A stretch of 64,000 nucleotides of DNA. Origin: Shewanella fodinae (GTDB lineage: Bacteria; Pseudomonadota; Gammaproteobacteria; Enterobacterales; Shewanellaceae). The stretch covers positions 135,724 through 199,723 of the forward strand of contig NZ_BMXW01000003.1 of assembly GCF_014651955.1 (NCBI RefSeq), written 5' to 3'. Below, piece after piece: positions 38,640 through 47,906 of this stretch. Made by a program: the position numbers and the translations under genes. The notes below the pieces were generated by a model, which worked only from the letters and a program-made list of their open reading frames with translations, searched no databases and was not told the origin of the DNA. Every line of letters begins with the position of its first letter. Within the stretch, counting starts at the first letter, position 1.

Positions 38640-38770
38640 GGTCTGGCGTTCCTGCCGTTGAAAATGAGACATCCAGCCACAACAGTGCAATTGATGCAAA
38701 CTGTAGTGCCACTCGGTTGATTATTAAGCTGAATTAACCAAATGGCAACCACATAAGAGATTGAAAGACA

Positions 38771-38801
38771 GGCCGCAAGTGCAAAATAAGCCACTGCGGC
38801 C
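38771..38801 (-). terminator. hairpin after the malic enzyme gene
   Basis: GGCCGCAAGTG pairs with CACTGCGGCC across a 10-nt loop with one bulged base. It sits just after the malic enzyme stop and ahead of csrD. The T run behind it is poor (TGTCTTTC), so termination may be partial. Confidence 0.5.
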
Positions 38802-38808
38802 AAAAATA

Positions 38809-40056
38809 TCAGAGCAGATAATCAGCAGGTAATTCATTCACCTGAGCACTTCCAGACGCAATCGCGGCCTTAGCAACCGCACGAGCCACCCGCGGCAACA
38901 GCCGTGGATCCATCGGCTTTGGCAGCACATATTCCGGCCCGAAACTCAATGAACTAACGTCCGGATATGCGGCCAGCACTTCTGCCGGAACAGCTTCCCG
39001 CGCCAAGCTCGCAATAGCGTGCACCGCGGCTAGTTTCATCTCATCGTTGATACGCCGCGCTCTGACATCCAACGCGCCCCGGAAGATAAAGGGAAAACAC
39101 AACACATTGTTGACCTGATTAGGGTAATCGCTGCGGCCAGTGCCCATGATCAGATCTTTACGCACCGCATGTGCCAATTCCGGTTTAATCTCTGGATCTG
39201 GATTCGAACAAGCGAAGACAATTGGCCGCTCTGCCATCAGCTCAATATCCTCGGCACTCAACACATTAGCGCCGGAAACCCCCAGAAATACATCTGCCCC
39301 TTGAATCACATCACGCAAGGTGCGCTTGTCCGTATTATTGGCAAACAGTGACTTATATTCATTGAGATCAGTGCGGCGGGTATGGATAACGCCTTTACGG
39401 TCAAGCATGTAAATGTTTTCCCGCAAGGCACCACATTTGACCAACAGCGACATACACGCCACAGCGGCCGCACCTGCACCCATACACACAAACACGGCTT
39501 GCGCGATCTGCTTGCCTTGGATCTCCAGCGCGTTAAGCATACCTGCGGCAGTCACAATAGCGGTGCCATGCTGATCATCGTGGAACACCGGAATGTTACA
39601 ACGCTTAATCAGTTCCTGTTCTATTTCAAAACACTCAGGCGCTTTGATATCTTCCAGATTGATGCCACCAAAAGTGTCAGCAATGGCCTCAACCGTATTA
39701 ATAAAATCTTCATTGGTGCGATGTTTTACTTCAATATCAGTGGCATCAATATTGGCAAATCTTTTAAATAACAGCACCTTGCCTTCCATTACGGGTTTGG
39801 CGGCCAGCGGTCCGAGATTTCCTAGCCCCAAGATGGCAGTGCCATTAGTAATCACCGCCACAGTGTTGCCTTTATTGGTATAACGGTAAGCATCAGCAGC
39901 ATCGGCGGCGATTTCTCGCACGGGTTCAGCCACGCCAGGGCTGTAAGCCAATGCCAGATCCAAACTGGTACTGGCTGCTTTAGTCAGGGCAACGGCGGTT
40001 TTTCCGGGAACGGGGAACTGGTGGTAATCAAGTGCTTTTTGACGTAAATCGCTCAT
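38809..40056 (-). CDS. NAD(P)-dependent malic enzyme, short form
   Basis: 415 residues. Oxidative decarboxylation of malate to pyruvate. The malic N-domain has TNGTAILGLGNLGPLAAKPV (about 70-90) and the catalytic/metal region with EIEQELIKRCNIPVFHDDQHGTA (split over about 140-165); the NAD-binding domain has VCMGAGAAAVACM (about 190-203) and FACSNPDPEI (about 280). It lacks the C-terminal phosphotransacetylase-like domain of E. coli MaeB, so it is of the short bacterial type. Monocistronic by appearance. Confidence 0.9.
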   Translation of the reverse strand: MSDLRQKALDYHQFPVPGKTAVALTKAASTSLDLALAYSPGVAEPVREIAADAADAYRYTNKGNTVAVITNGTAILGLGNLGPLAAKPVMEGKVLLFKRFANIDATDIEVKHRTNEDFINTVEAIADTFGGINLEDIKAPECFEIEQELIKRCNIPVFHDDQHGTAIVTAAGMLNALEIQGKQIAQAVFVCMGAGAAAVACMSLLVKCGALRENIYMLDRKGVIHTRRTDLNEYKSLFANNTDKRTLRDVIQGADVFLGVSGANVLSAEDIELMAERPIVFACSNPDPEIKPELAHAVRKDLIMGTGRSDYPNQVNNVLCFPFIFRGALDVRARRINDEMKLAAVHAIASLAREAVPAEVLAAYPDVSSLSFGPEYVLPKPMDPRLLPRVARAVAKAAIASGSAQVNELPADYLL

Positions 40057-41036
40057 GGTGGATCCTGATACAGGGCAAAATATTCTAATAATTATCGCGA
40101 ACCGATACGGTAAGGCTGAAGCGTCGGAACGCAGGGAAATAGAGGGCTGTAAAGATACTTGAAAGCTTAGGTGAATAAAACAACTTATGAATTTTTTTTA
40201 CTCTAAAAATAATCATTTATCTAAAAAAAATCAGACCATATTTAGCCCTGAAAATGATAAGAGAAGCCGGGTTCCAAGAATGTATTAAAACAACATATAA
40301 CCCACTCAAAAAATGTTTTTCAGTGGCGATATTGCCACCAGATTTAATTAAATTACTTATGACTGATACTGACTGACATTTTGCCTCGCCCAGAGGTTTG
40401 ACCAGCCAAGCCACACCTGTCGAGGATATGATTTACCGCTAAGTCCGCATAACAGATCTGTCGGCAACCCCATTTCGAAACCGCTATAACTCATAACTGC
40501 AAAGCAACCATCTTGACCCGTCTACGTTCATCAGTGATTGCATCGAAGGTCTAAATAAGTGTTTCAATACCAGATCACAGAGGCCATTCCCAACGTCGAC
40601 ACGCATAAACCCATCCATGGGACTCCACCACGTCATCCCTGACGCGGTGGGTCGACTTATCGGAATAACCGCTATTCTTCGGGTGAAGCGCAATTAGCAA
40701 CAGCTATTGAGGGAGGGTGTTAAAGCCACAAACTGTTTGAGCAGAATGTTGGTTCGCACTGTCGTAAATGAAGCGCCAACAAGAGACCTCAGCCTGTTGT
40801 TAATGCCACTCAGGCTCACGTGAAACGCCTCCGAAATATAGCGAAAGCAGCATGTATCAGTTCCATTGCGAGCTTTGCTATAAGCTCACAGGAGTACCTA
40901 AGTGTCTCCTCGCGACTCGCTATACAAACAGACAACGAGACCAAAATATTATATTAAGATCAATATATTAAGTTAAAAAATCCACAATATCATGCAGGTT
41001 TTCCAACATTTGGATTTGACAACATACCACCATAAA
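40057..41036. other. roughly 1 kb region without a recognisable gene
   Basis: AT-rich at both ends (40170-40370 and 40940-41036) and of more normal composition in the middle. Two minus-strand frames of 65 and 69 codons (40217-40414, 40484-40693) have no ribosome-binding sites and no family I recognise; they could be debris of a lost gene. No tRNA-like fold, no terminator-like hairpin and no obvious IS ends were found. Confidence 0.45.
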
Positions 41037-41066
41037 AGCACTATTTAGCGCTATATAGCACTTAAA
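41037..41066 (+). promoter_or_regulatory. three 10-bp direct repeats upstream of the RHH/RAMA-like gene
   Basis: AGCACTATTT, AGCGCTATAT and AGCACTTAAA follow each other with an exact 10-bp period (one helix turn), ending 14 bases before the ATG at 41080. Tandem sites spaced by a helix turn are typical operators of ribbon-helix-helix repressors, and the next gene appears to encode one. The middle unit overlaps a TATATA stretch that could be a -10 element. Confidence 0.55.
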
Positions 41067-41079
41067 TTAATGCAATTTT

Positions 41080-41523
41080 ATGCCTTTACCCACAGAACAA
41101 TACCTGTCCGTACCCATTCCTGAATCTCTTTATTTGGCATTGGCCCAGCACTACCCTACAGGAGTAGCTTCCAACATAGTCAGAATTCTAAGTGAGCACT
41201 TAGCCAACAAAGATGAGCATTATCGACAGCAATACAATAATGAGGGCAGCTTTCAATGGGCACAACTCACGCTGCCGCACAAAACACAGCTACGTACCAA
41301 ATACTATGGCAAGTATCTGGTTGCCGATATCATCAATGGTAAGCTTATCTGGAACAGCAAAAGCTATCTTTCTGTGAGTGAACTCATCAATACCATGCGT
41401 GGCGGTACCCGCAATAATGCTTGGCGCTGCACTGAGATAAAGTATCCCAATGACAGCAACTGGTTGCTGGCCGACCGTCTAAGACACAGTGCAACCAAAC
41501 GCTTCTTATCTGATGCGCTTTAG
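41080..41523 (+). CDS. small protein with RHH-like N-terminus and RAMA-like C-terminus
   Basis: 147 residues. The first 45 (YLSVPIPESLYLAL, then VASNIVRILSEHL) look like a ribbon-helix-helix DNA-binding unit: one strand and two helices. Residues about 65-125 (LRTKYYGKYLVADI, GKLIWNSKSYLSVSEL, RGGTRNNAWRC) resemble the RAMA/DUF2924-type winged domain found in restriction-associated and nucleic-acid-binding proteins. No enzyme motif. No Shine-Dalgarno is visible before the ATG, so translation may be leaderless or weak. Probably a small transcription factor acting on its own promoter. The domain calls are by eye. Confidence 0.65.
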   Translation: MPLPTEQYLSVPIPESLYLALAQHYPTGVASNIVRILSEHLANKDEHYRQQYNNEGSFQWAQLTLPHKTQLRTKYYGKYLVADIINGKLIWNSKSYLSVSELINTMRGGTRNNAWRCTEIKYPNDSNWLLADRLRHSATKRFLSDAL

Positions 41524-41638
41524 AGGCTTTTGCGGCAAATAGCGCTTGGTTAACGCTCGATAGATTTAGGACTGCCATGGATGACTTGAAAGCCAATGCA
41601 CGTGGAGTGCAAAACGAAAAATTGGCTTACAGATACAA

Positions 41639-41671
41639 CAAGGGCCGTAAACCTTACGGTTACAGCCCTTG
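41639..41671. terminator. hairpin between the RHH/RAMA gene and rpmE
   Basis: CAAGGGC and GCCCTTG form a 7-bp outer stem; inside it GTAA and TTAC with neighbouring bases extend the pairing. It lies between two convergent genes, so it could end transcription from both sides, although neither side has a T run. A second weaker pair (GCCAAT at 41592 and ATTGGC at 41621) lies beside it. Confidence 0.45.
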
Positions 41672-41713
41672 AATCAGCTTGCCAAGCGCATGATCTGCGC
41701 CGTGCTGGTCGTA

Positions 41714-41926
41714 TTATTTTTTGCCCAACATGCCGAAGCGTTTGTTGAACTTTTCAATACGTCCGCCAGTATCAACAACTTTCTGAGTACCGGTGTAGAA
41801 TGGGTGACAAGCACCACATACGTCCAAGTGCAGATCTCTACCTGCGGTGGAATGAACTTTGATCACGTTACCGCAAGTGCAGGTAGCAGTGATTTCTGCA
41901 TAGTCAGGATGGATACCTGGTTTCAT
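41714..41926 (-). CDS. rpmE: 50S ribosomal protein bL31 (zinc form)
   Basis: 70 residues, the standard length. The zinc ligands are present: CTC at 16-18 and CGAC at 37-40 ([10 protein letters not shown] and [13 protein letters not shown]), so this is the C+ form, not the zinc-free paralogue used under zinc starvation. The C-terminal KFNKRFG is also typical. Monocistronic. Confidence 0.96.
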   Translation of the reverse strand: MKPGIHPDYAEITATCTCGNVIKVHSTAGRDLHLDVCGACHPFYTGTQKVVDTGGRIEKFNKRFGMLGKK

Positions 41927-42046
41927 TTGGGATTACCTCAATAAAAGGCCATGTCGCTCTTCCAACCCGAAGTCGGACACCACATGCGGTTATACATAGT
42001 TTCAGGGCGCAGAATGGTACAGTAACTGCGCACTAATGGCAATAGC

Positions 42047-42949
42047 TTACAATGAAGCCTCAAATTTTTCCTTCGCTAAATTCTTGTCTGTATATGACTG
42101 CCATTGCTCAGGTTGCGGGCAATGCAACTGTGCATCACTTCGCAGATTTCCAGGCTTCCCTTTCACAAAAGCTTTAGGGTTAGCCTCCATAATCGCTAAG
42201 GCAGCAGCATATACATGGGTATGCCACTGTTTTGCATAACGACTGGCCAGATGCCATAGCGTTTCCGTGCCATGATAATCCAGCAAACACTGAGTAGGAG
42301 CACCCACAGCTGTAGAAGCCGTCGCTGCCGGGTTATGGCTTGCGGACGCTGGTTTAATTGGTGCTGGCGCGGTGACAGCCGCTGCTGGCACTTGATCTGG
42401 GGCAGTTGCAGCACTGGTTTTGACCGGATTAGTGCTTGCTGAAGTTAGCTTAATTGGCGCAGGTGCAGCGACAACTGTCGTTGGCACTTGTTCTGGTGCC
42501 GTTACGTTAGTGGATTTGACCGGGTTACGATACATTGAAAAACGTGCAGGATCCGGAGGGTTCCCCACCGGCACTGATTTGGCGAACAAAGGTAATTGGT
42601 TGATTTCCTGCCATTGATCGGCTTGATACAACTGCACCAACAATAAGGCGTTGGCGTCAGTCACTTCGTCCAGTCCCATCAGCAACAACATATAATTGTT
42701 GATTTGCTGCACCATCAGTTTTTCTTCGCCACTCTTTTGCCGCAAAATAAATTGCATGCGCTCAGGATCTGTCGGCGCGGCCACAATATTAACCTTAATT
42801 AACGGCAGCTTGCCTAAATCAAACAACCGCTGATTAATACTGACATGGGTAACGTCAGCCTGCGCTAGAGGTATCAGCAATAATCCAAACAGGCTGCCGC
42901 TGAAATACCCCAGCCACTGGCGCCAACGCATTGCTTGTCGTCTTTCCAT
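42047..42949 (-). CDS. FimV/LysM-like periplasmic protein with Pro/Ala repeats
   Basis: 300 residues. A signal or anchor segment (about 10-30, ending in AQA) is followed by a FimV-type N-terminal domain (VSINQRLFDLGKLPLIKVNIV) and then two near-identical 32-residue Pro/Ala/Val/Thr repeats. The C-terminal domain is like the FimV LysM-associated segment (ETLWHLASRYAKQW, AIMEANPKAFVKGKPGNLR). FimV-family proteins bind peptidoglycan and organise polar machinery. ATG 42949 has GGGGAAGG upstream; a frame from 43048 would run into the priA promoter. Divergent from priA. Confidence 0.75.
   Translation of the reverse strand: MERRQAMRWRQWLGYFSGSLFGLLLIPLAQADVTHVSINQRLFDLGKLPLIKVNIVAAPTDPERMQFILRQKSGEEKLMVQQINNYMLLLMGLDEVTDANALLLVQLYQADQWQEINQLPLFAKSVPVGNPPDPARFSMYRNPVKSTNVTAPEQVPTTVVAAPAPIKLTSASTNPVKTSAATAPDQVPAAAVTAPAPIKPASASHNPAATASTAVGAPTQCLLDYHGTETLWHLASRYAKQWHTHVYAAALAIMEANPKAFVKGKPGNLRSDAQLHCPQPEQWQSYTDKNLAKEKFEASL
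42335..42526 (-). repeat. two 96-bp tandem repeats in the FimV-like gene
   Basis: Two in-frame units of 32 codons each begin NPVK and contain the shared core PAPIK; a third, degenerate unit starts NPAA. The repeat encodes a flexible Pro/Ala linker, and its length may vary between strains by slippage. Confidence 0.8.
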
Positions 42950-43074
42950 GCTGCCTTCCCCTGTAACTAATTCACATTGCTGATTTATTTTAGAATATTC
43001 GGCACAGGACTGGCTCTGCTGTGTCAGCCTGAGTACACTGGCCGTCATGTCACTATCACTCAGTTCCGAGCACC

Positions 43075-45270
43075 ATGCCGCAGTTTGCTGAAGTTGCTTT
43101 GCCCGTACCGATGCGGCAGAATTTCACCTACCAGATCCCAACCAATCTTGCCTGGCCGCTGGAAGTCGGTATGCGGGTACGTGTCCCGTTTGGTCGGCAA
43201 CAGCTGATTGGCTTAGTGGTCAATATCAGCGACGAATGTGCATTACCACCACAACAGTTAAAAGCCATCAATGAGGTGCTGGACAGTTCACCATTATTGT
43301 CAGAACCACTGTATAAACTCACCTTGTGGGCGGCAAGATATTATTTATGCAGCCAAGGGCAAATGCTGACCCAGGCCTTACCAGTGGCACTACGCAAAGG
43401 CGCCAGCGCTGCACCAGAATTTATCAGTTACTACGCGCTCACCGATAAAGGGGCGGCGGCAACGTTGGCGAGTCTCAAACGCTCGCCTGCACAGCAAAAA
43501 ATATTGCAGCAACTGCAACAAGGCGAACTGACCACCGAAGAAGTACAGGTACTGGAACTCAGTAAAACCGCCATCAAGGCGTTAAAAGATAAAGACTGGA
43601 TTGGGCTTTATGAGCGGCCGTTAGTTGCCGACCGCCATTGGCGTGAACAGTTGGAACTGGGTGAACAGCCGCTTAAGCTCAACAAACAACAGGCGGTAGC
43701 GGTAGCCGCGCTGACCGCACAAACTGGCTATCAATGTACGCTGCTAGAAGGCATTACCGGTTCTGGTAAAACCGAAGTTTATCTGTCGTTATTGGAAACG
43801 GTACTGAAACAGGGCAAACAGGCGCTTATCCTGGTGCCGGAAATCGGCCTGACACCGCAAACCATCAATCGCTTTAAACGCCGCTTTAAAGTCACCATTG
43901 CGGTGATCCATTCCGGGCTGACCGATAAGCAGCGGTTAGACGCCTGGCGACAGGCACGCTGTGGTGAAGCGGCGATTATCATCGGCACCCGTTCCGCCTT
44001 GTTCACCCCCATGATGTGGCCGGGCGTGATCATTCTCGATGAAGAACATGACGCCAGTTTCAAACAGCAGGAAGGCGTGGGTTATCACGCACGCGATCTG
44101 GCGGTGATGCGCGGCCATCTGGAAGATATTCCAGTGGTACTCGGCAGCGCCACGCCGTCACTGGAAACGCTGCACAACGCCCTTAATGGTCGTTATGCCC
44201 ATATGCAATTAGGAGAACGTGCCGGCGGCGCGCTAAAAGTGCGGCAAGGGATCATCGATATCCGCAATCTGCCGTTGCGTGCCGGGATGTCGCAACCACT
44301 GCTGAACGAAATGCGCTTACACCTGCAAGCGGGCAATCAGGTGTTATTGTTTCTCAACCGTCGCGGTTTTGCACCGGCGCTTATCTGCCACGAATGCGGT
44401 TACCTGCATGAGTGTGACCGCTGCGATGCCTTTTTTACCGTGCATCAAGCGCTTGGTGAGATCCGCTGCCACCACTGCGGCAACCAGTACGCGATTCCGC
44501 GCCAATGCCATCACTGCGGCAGTACCATGTTGCAGGGGCAAGGCATTGGCACCGAGCAGTTGGAAGCCATGCTGACCAAAGAATTCCCCGACTATCCCGT
44601 GGTGCGAATTGACCGCGATACCACCAGCCGTAAAGGTTCGCTGGAAAAACAACTGGCGGCCATCCACCGCGGGGAATATAAGATTCTGGTGGGCACCCAG
44701 ATGCTCGCCAAAGGGCACCATTTCCCCGACGTCACCTTGGTCGGATTACTGGATGTGGATGGTGCGCTGTTCAGTGCCGACTTCCGTGCCCCGGAACGTT
44801 TTGGCCAACTTTATACTCAGGTCGCCGGCCGCGCGGGGCGAGCGAGTAAACCCGGCACGGTATTGCTGCAAACCCATCAGAGCGACAATCCGCTACTCAA
44901 AGATCTGCTGCACCGCGGTTATGGCGAATTTGCTCGCAGCCAACTGGCCGAACGGCAGCAGGCGTTGTTGCCACCGGCATGGCATATGATCCTGATAAAA
45001 GCCGAGGCGCATCAGGCGAGCGACGCCGACACGTTCCTAGCAGAGTTTGCCGCGTTATTACCGCAGGATAATGCGTTTGAGGTAATTGGCCCGATGCCAG
45101 CACCACTGGATCGCAAAGCCGGTAAATTCCGGCGGCAACTGCTGGTTCAAGCCGCCGACCGCAAACGTTTGCAACAAGTATTTGAACAACTATTGCCGCA
45201 AGCGGAAGCGCTAACCAGCGGTAAACGCTGCCGCTGGAGTCTGGATCGCGACCCGCAAGATTTGCTGTAA
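43075..45270 (+). CDS. priA: primosomal replication protein N' (PriA helicase)
   Basis: 731 residues. N-terminal DNA-binding domain (about 1-180), helicase core with Walker A GITGSGKTEVY (about 225-235), DEEH box in IILDEEHDASFK (about 320), and the two-zinc cysteine cluster with CHECGYLHECDRC and CHHCGNQY / CHHCGS (about 435-485). It restarts stalled replication forks by loading DnaB. The start at 43075 gives the conserved short N-terminus. The gene precedes argS by 142 bases. Confidence 0.96.
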   Translation: MPQFAEVALPVPMRQNFTYQIPTNLAWPLEVGMRVRVPFGRQQLIGLVVNISDECALPPQQLKAINEVLDSSPLLSEPLYKLTLWAARYYLCSQGQMLTQALPVALRKGASAAPEFISYYALTDKGAAATLASLKRSPAQQKILQQLQQGELTTEEVQVLELSKTAIKALKDKDWIGLYERPLVADRHWREQLELGEQPLKLNKQQAVAVAALTAQTGYQCTLLEGITGSGKTEVYLSLLETVLKQGKQALILVPEIGLTPQTINRFKRRFKVTIAVIHSGLTDKQRLDAWRQARCGEAAIIIGTRSALFTPMMWPGVIILDEEHDASFKQQEGVGYHARDLAVMRGHLEDIPVVLGSATPSLETLHNALNGRYAHMQLGERAGGALKVRQGIIDIRNLPLRAGMSQPLLNEMRLHLQAGNQVLLFLNRRGFAPALICHECGYLHECDRCDAFFTVHQALGEIRCHHCGNQYAIPRQCHHCGSTMLQGQGIGTEQLEAMLTKEFPDYPVVRIDRDTTSRKGSLEKQLAAIHRGEYKILVGTQMLAKGHHFPDVTLVGLLDVDGALFSADFRAPERFGQLYTQVAGRAGRASKPGTVLLQTHQSDNPLLKDLLHRGYGEFARSQLAERQQALLPPAWHMILIKAEAHQASDADTFLAEFAALLPQDNAFEVIGPMPAPLDRKAGKFRRQLLVQAADRKRLQQVFEQLLPQAEALTSGKRCRWSLDRDPQDLL

Positions 45271-45412
45271 TCACGCCATGACCCAGCGCGACTAACAGAA
45301 AACCGCACCACAAAAATGACCGCAAGCGTAGCAATCTTCCTGCCATAACGGCTAGAATGTGCGGTTATTCGTTATCAACCCTATTTTTGTAGTCAGTGTC
45401 GATAGAACGCCA

Positions 45413-47158
45413 ATGAAATCACATATCCAATCTTTGCTTGAACAGACAGTAGCCCAATTAAAACAGCAGGGGCTTATCCCTGCAGATACTGATCCCAGAA
45501 TTCAGGTAGACCGCACCAAGGATAAAAGCCACGGCGATCTGGCCACTAACCTGGCGATGATGCTGACCAAAGCTGCCGGGAAACCGCCTCGGGAACTGGC
45601 GCAGTTACTTATCGACAACCTGCCAGCCTCCAGCCATGTGGCTAAAGTGGAAATCGCTGGCCCTGGATTTATCAACTTTTTTATCGACGACAATGCACTG
45701 GCCAAACAGCTGCAAAAAGCATTAGCAGATGCGCACTTAGGCGTCACCTTACCGGCGGCACAGACGGTGGTGGTTGATTATTCCTCGCCAAACCTTGCCA
45801 AAGAGATGCATGTGGGCCATCTGCGCTCCACCATCATCGGCGATGCGGTGGTACGGGCGCTGGAGTTTCTCGGCCATAACGTTATCCGTCAGAACCACGT
45901 AGGCGACTGGGGCACTCAGTTCGGCATGTTACTGGCCTATATGGAAGAACTGCGAGCGGCCAATGGCGCTACATCGGAAGTAGAATTATCCGATTTGGAA
46001 AGTTTTTATCGCGCCGCCAAAGTGCGCTTTGATGAATCAGAAACATTCGCCACCCGTGCCCGCCATCTGGTGGTGGAACTGCAATCCGGCGACGAGTATT
46101 GCAACAAACTGTGGCGTGAATTCAATGAAATTTCACTGAGCCACTGTCACAAGGTTTATCAACGCTTGGGCGTCAGCCTGACTCGTAAAGATGTACACGG
46201 CGAAAGCGCTTATAACGAAGACCTACCGCAAGTGGTAAAAGATCTGGAGGCTCAAGGCCTGCTGACCGAAAGTCATGGTGCCAAAGTGGTGTTTCAGGAA
46301 GCGTTCCGCACCAAAGAAGGCGAACCATTACCGGTGATCATCCAGAAAGCTGACGGCGGTTATCTGTATGCCACCACCGATCTGGCGGCCATGCGTTATC
46401 GCTCATCGGTACTGCACGCCGACCGGGTGCTGTATTTTGTGGATCTGCGCCAAGCGCTGCATTTCCAGCAGGTTTTCAGTCTGGCCCGTACCGCCGGGTT
46501 TGTGCGGCCAGAGATGTCGCTGGAACACATGGGGTTCGGCACCATGAACGGCGAAGATGGTCGGCCATTCAAAACCCGTACTGGCGGGGTGGTGAAACTT
46601 ATCGACCTGCTGGATGAAGCCCATGATCGCGCACTGGAACTGGTGCGCAGTAAGAACCCAGAGATGGATGCCGCGACGCTGGAAAAGATTGCGGCAGTGG
46701 TTGGGGTAGCCTCGGTAAAATATGCCGATCTGTCGAAAAATCGCGCCAGTGATTACATTTTCAGTTTCGACCAGATGTTAAGTTTTGAAGGCAATACCGC
46801 ACCTTATCTCTTATACGCCTATACCCGTGTCGCCGGTATTTTCAAGAAGGCAGAAGACATTGATCTGTCTACTGCAACCATTACGCTAGAGCATGACAAA
46901 GAGAAAGAGCTAGGCAATAAGCTGGCACAATTTAGCGAAGTACTATTGCGGATGGTGGATAAAGGCCAGCCACATCTGTTGTGTGCGTACCTGTATGAAC
47001 TGGCAGGCGCGTTCTCCAGCTTCTACGAGGCCTGCCCAGTGCTTGCTGCTGATACAGAAAGCCAGCGCGATAGCCGTCTGTTACTGGCGAAGCTAACCGC
47101 TAAAACCTTGAAGCAGGGATTGTCATTGTTAGGTATTGATACTCTGGAGCAGATGTAA
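45413..47158 (+). CDS. argS: arginyl-tRNA synthetase
   Basis: 581 residues. N-terminal additional domain (about 1-110), class I signature HVGHLRST near 130 following [15 protein letters not shown], catalytic fold and C-terminal anticodon-binding domain (about 460-581, with [17 protein letters not shown] near the end). Charges tRNA-Arg. ATG 45413 matches the usual [11 protein letters not shown] start; the longer frame from 45359 adds 18 residues without homology. Confidence 0.96.
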   Translation: MKSHIQSLLEQTVAQLKQQGLIPADTDPRIQVDRTKDKSHGDLATNLAMMLTKAAGKPPRELAQLLIDNLPASSHVAKVEIAGPGFINFFIDDNALAKQLQKALADAHLGVTLPAAQTVVVDYSSPNLAKEMHVGHLRSTIIGDAVVRALEFLGHNVIRQNHVGDWGTQFGMLLAYMEELRAANGATSEVELSDLESFYRAAKVRFDESETFATRARHLVVELQSGDEYCNKLWREFNEISLSHCHKVYQRLGVSLTRKDVHGESAYNEDLPQVVKDLEAQGLLTESHGAKVVFQEAFRTKEGEPLPVIIQKADGGYLYATTDLAAMRYRSSVLHADRVLYFVDLRQALHFQQVFSLARTAGFVRPEMSLEHMGFGTMNGEDGRPFKTRTGGVVKLIDLLDEAHDRALELVRSKNPEMDAATLEKIAAVVGVASVKYADLSKNRASDYIFSFDQMLSFEGNTAPYLLYAYTRVAGIFKKAEDIDLSTATITLEHDKEKELGNKLAQFSEVLLRMVDKGQPHLLCAYLYELAGAFSSFYEACPVLAADTESQRDSRLLLAKLTAKTLKQGLSLLGIDTLEQM

Positions 47159-47161
47159 CCG

Positions 47162-47728
47162 ATGCGCAGCGATTACGCTAACAGCAAACCGCGCCGACAA
47201 CAGCGCGGTAACCTCAAAAAACCTCAGCCACCTAAACGGCCGCCGTTGCTGCTGTTTTTGATGGTATTGGTGGTAGTCGCTGGTTTTGGTTATTTTTTGT
47301 GGACGCTGAAGAACGGCAGTCCGGCGCCAGTAACCCAAGAACCGGTAAAGGTTGTCATTCCAGAAAAGACAGCGCCCAAGAAAGATCCTAATGCACTGCC
47401 CCCAAAACCTAAAGAAGAGTGGACGTATCAGCAGGAGTTAGAGAACAAACAGGTTGAAGTGGATTTACCGGAAAAGAGCAACCAACCGACCCGCCCCTAT
47501 CAGATGCAGTGTGGCTCCTTCCGTAAAGAATCACAGGCACAGGAAATGAAAGCGGTTATCGCCTTCCAGGGGCTAGAGGCGCAAGTGCGGAAAATCGACG
47601 GCAACAGCGGCGTCTGGTACAAGGTGGTGCTAGGACCCTATCAGAGTAAACGCAAAGCGGAAACCGATCGCCATGAACTGCAACGCGCTGGCCTGAACGG
47701 CTGTATGATCTGGTTCTGGGAAAGTTAA
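47162..47728 (+). CDS. ftsN: cell division protein FtsN-like, SPOR domain
   Basis: 188 residues: a basic cytosolic N-terminus (MRSDYANSKPRRQQRGNLKK), one membrane segment (about 30-50), a Pro/Lys-rich linker and a C-terminal SPOR domain (about 112-188; QMQCGSFRKESQAQEM, YKVVLGPYQSKRKAE) that binds denuded glycan at the septum. It starts 3 bases after argS, as in other gammaproteobacteria where ftsN lies before hslVU. Confidence 0.88.
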   Translation: MRSDYANSKPRRQQRGNLKKPQPPKRPPLLLFLMVLVVVAGFGYFLWTLKNGSPAPVTQEPVKVVIPEKTAPKKDPNALPPKPKEEWTYQQELENKQVEVDLPEKSNQPTRPYQMQCGSFRKESQAQEMKAVIAFQGLEAQVRKIDGNSGVWYKVVLGPYQSKRKAETDRHELQRAGLNGCMIWFWES

Positions 47729-47746
47729 CAGCCCACAAGCACAAAC

Positions 47747-47778
47747 AAAACCGCAAGTCGTTGGCCTGCGGTTTTTTT
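47747..47778 (+). terminator. intrinsic terminator after ftsN
   Basis: AAACCGCA pairs with TGCGGTTT across an 11-nt loop and runs into seven T residues, 19 bases after the ftsN stop. It separates argS-ftsN from hslVU. Confidence 0.85.
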
Positions 47779-47823
47779 CTTGCTAATCCTGATGGCATAC
47801 GCTTAAAAACTGCGGTTCCTGTG

Positions 47824-47851
47824 CTTGATATTCATTGCTCCACCCCCATAT
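47824..47851 (+). promoter_or_regulatory. sigma-32-type heat-shock promoter of hslVU
   Basis: CTTGATA (47824-47830) and CCCCATAT (47844-47851) are separated by 13 bases. The known RpoH consensus is about CTTGAAA, 13-17 bases, CCCCATNT, so the match is one mismatch in seven plus a perfect -10. It lies 56 bases before the hslV start, in line with heat-shock control of hslVU in E. coli. Confidence 0.75.
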
Positions 47852-47867
47852 TAACCTCTATCGCACC

Positions 47868-47887
47868 CTGACGGCATCGCCCGTCAG
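47868..47887 (+). promoter_or_regulatory. stem-loop in the hslVU leader
   Basis: CTGACGG and CCGTCAG form a 7-bp stem around a 6-nt loop between the RpoH-type promoter and the hslV ribosome-binding site (AAGAGGA). A leader stem-loop that affects stability of the hslVU mRNA is described in E. coli; whether this is equivalent is inference. Confidence 0.45.
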
Positions 47888-47906
47888 CCAGCCAAGAGGA
47901 TTTATC

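Noticed and set aside
40217..40693. Two minus-strand frames in the gene-poor gap
   Set aside because: Short, without ribosome-binding sites or recognisable homology; treated as possible debris, not as genes.
43048..43075. Longer start for the FimV-like gene (to 43048)
   Set aside because: It would add 33 residues without a signal peptide, while ATG 42949 has a strong ribosome-binding site and a proper signal segment.
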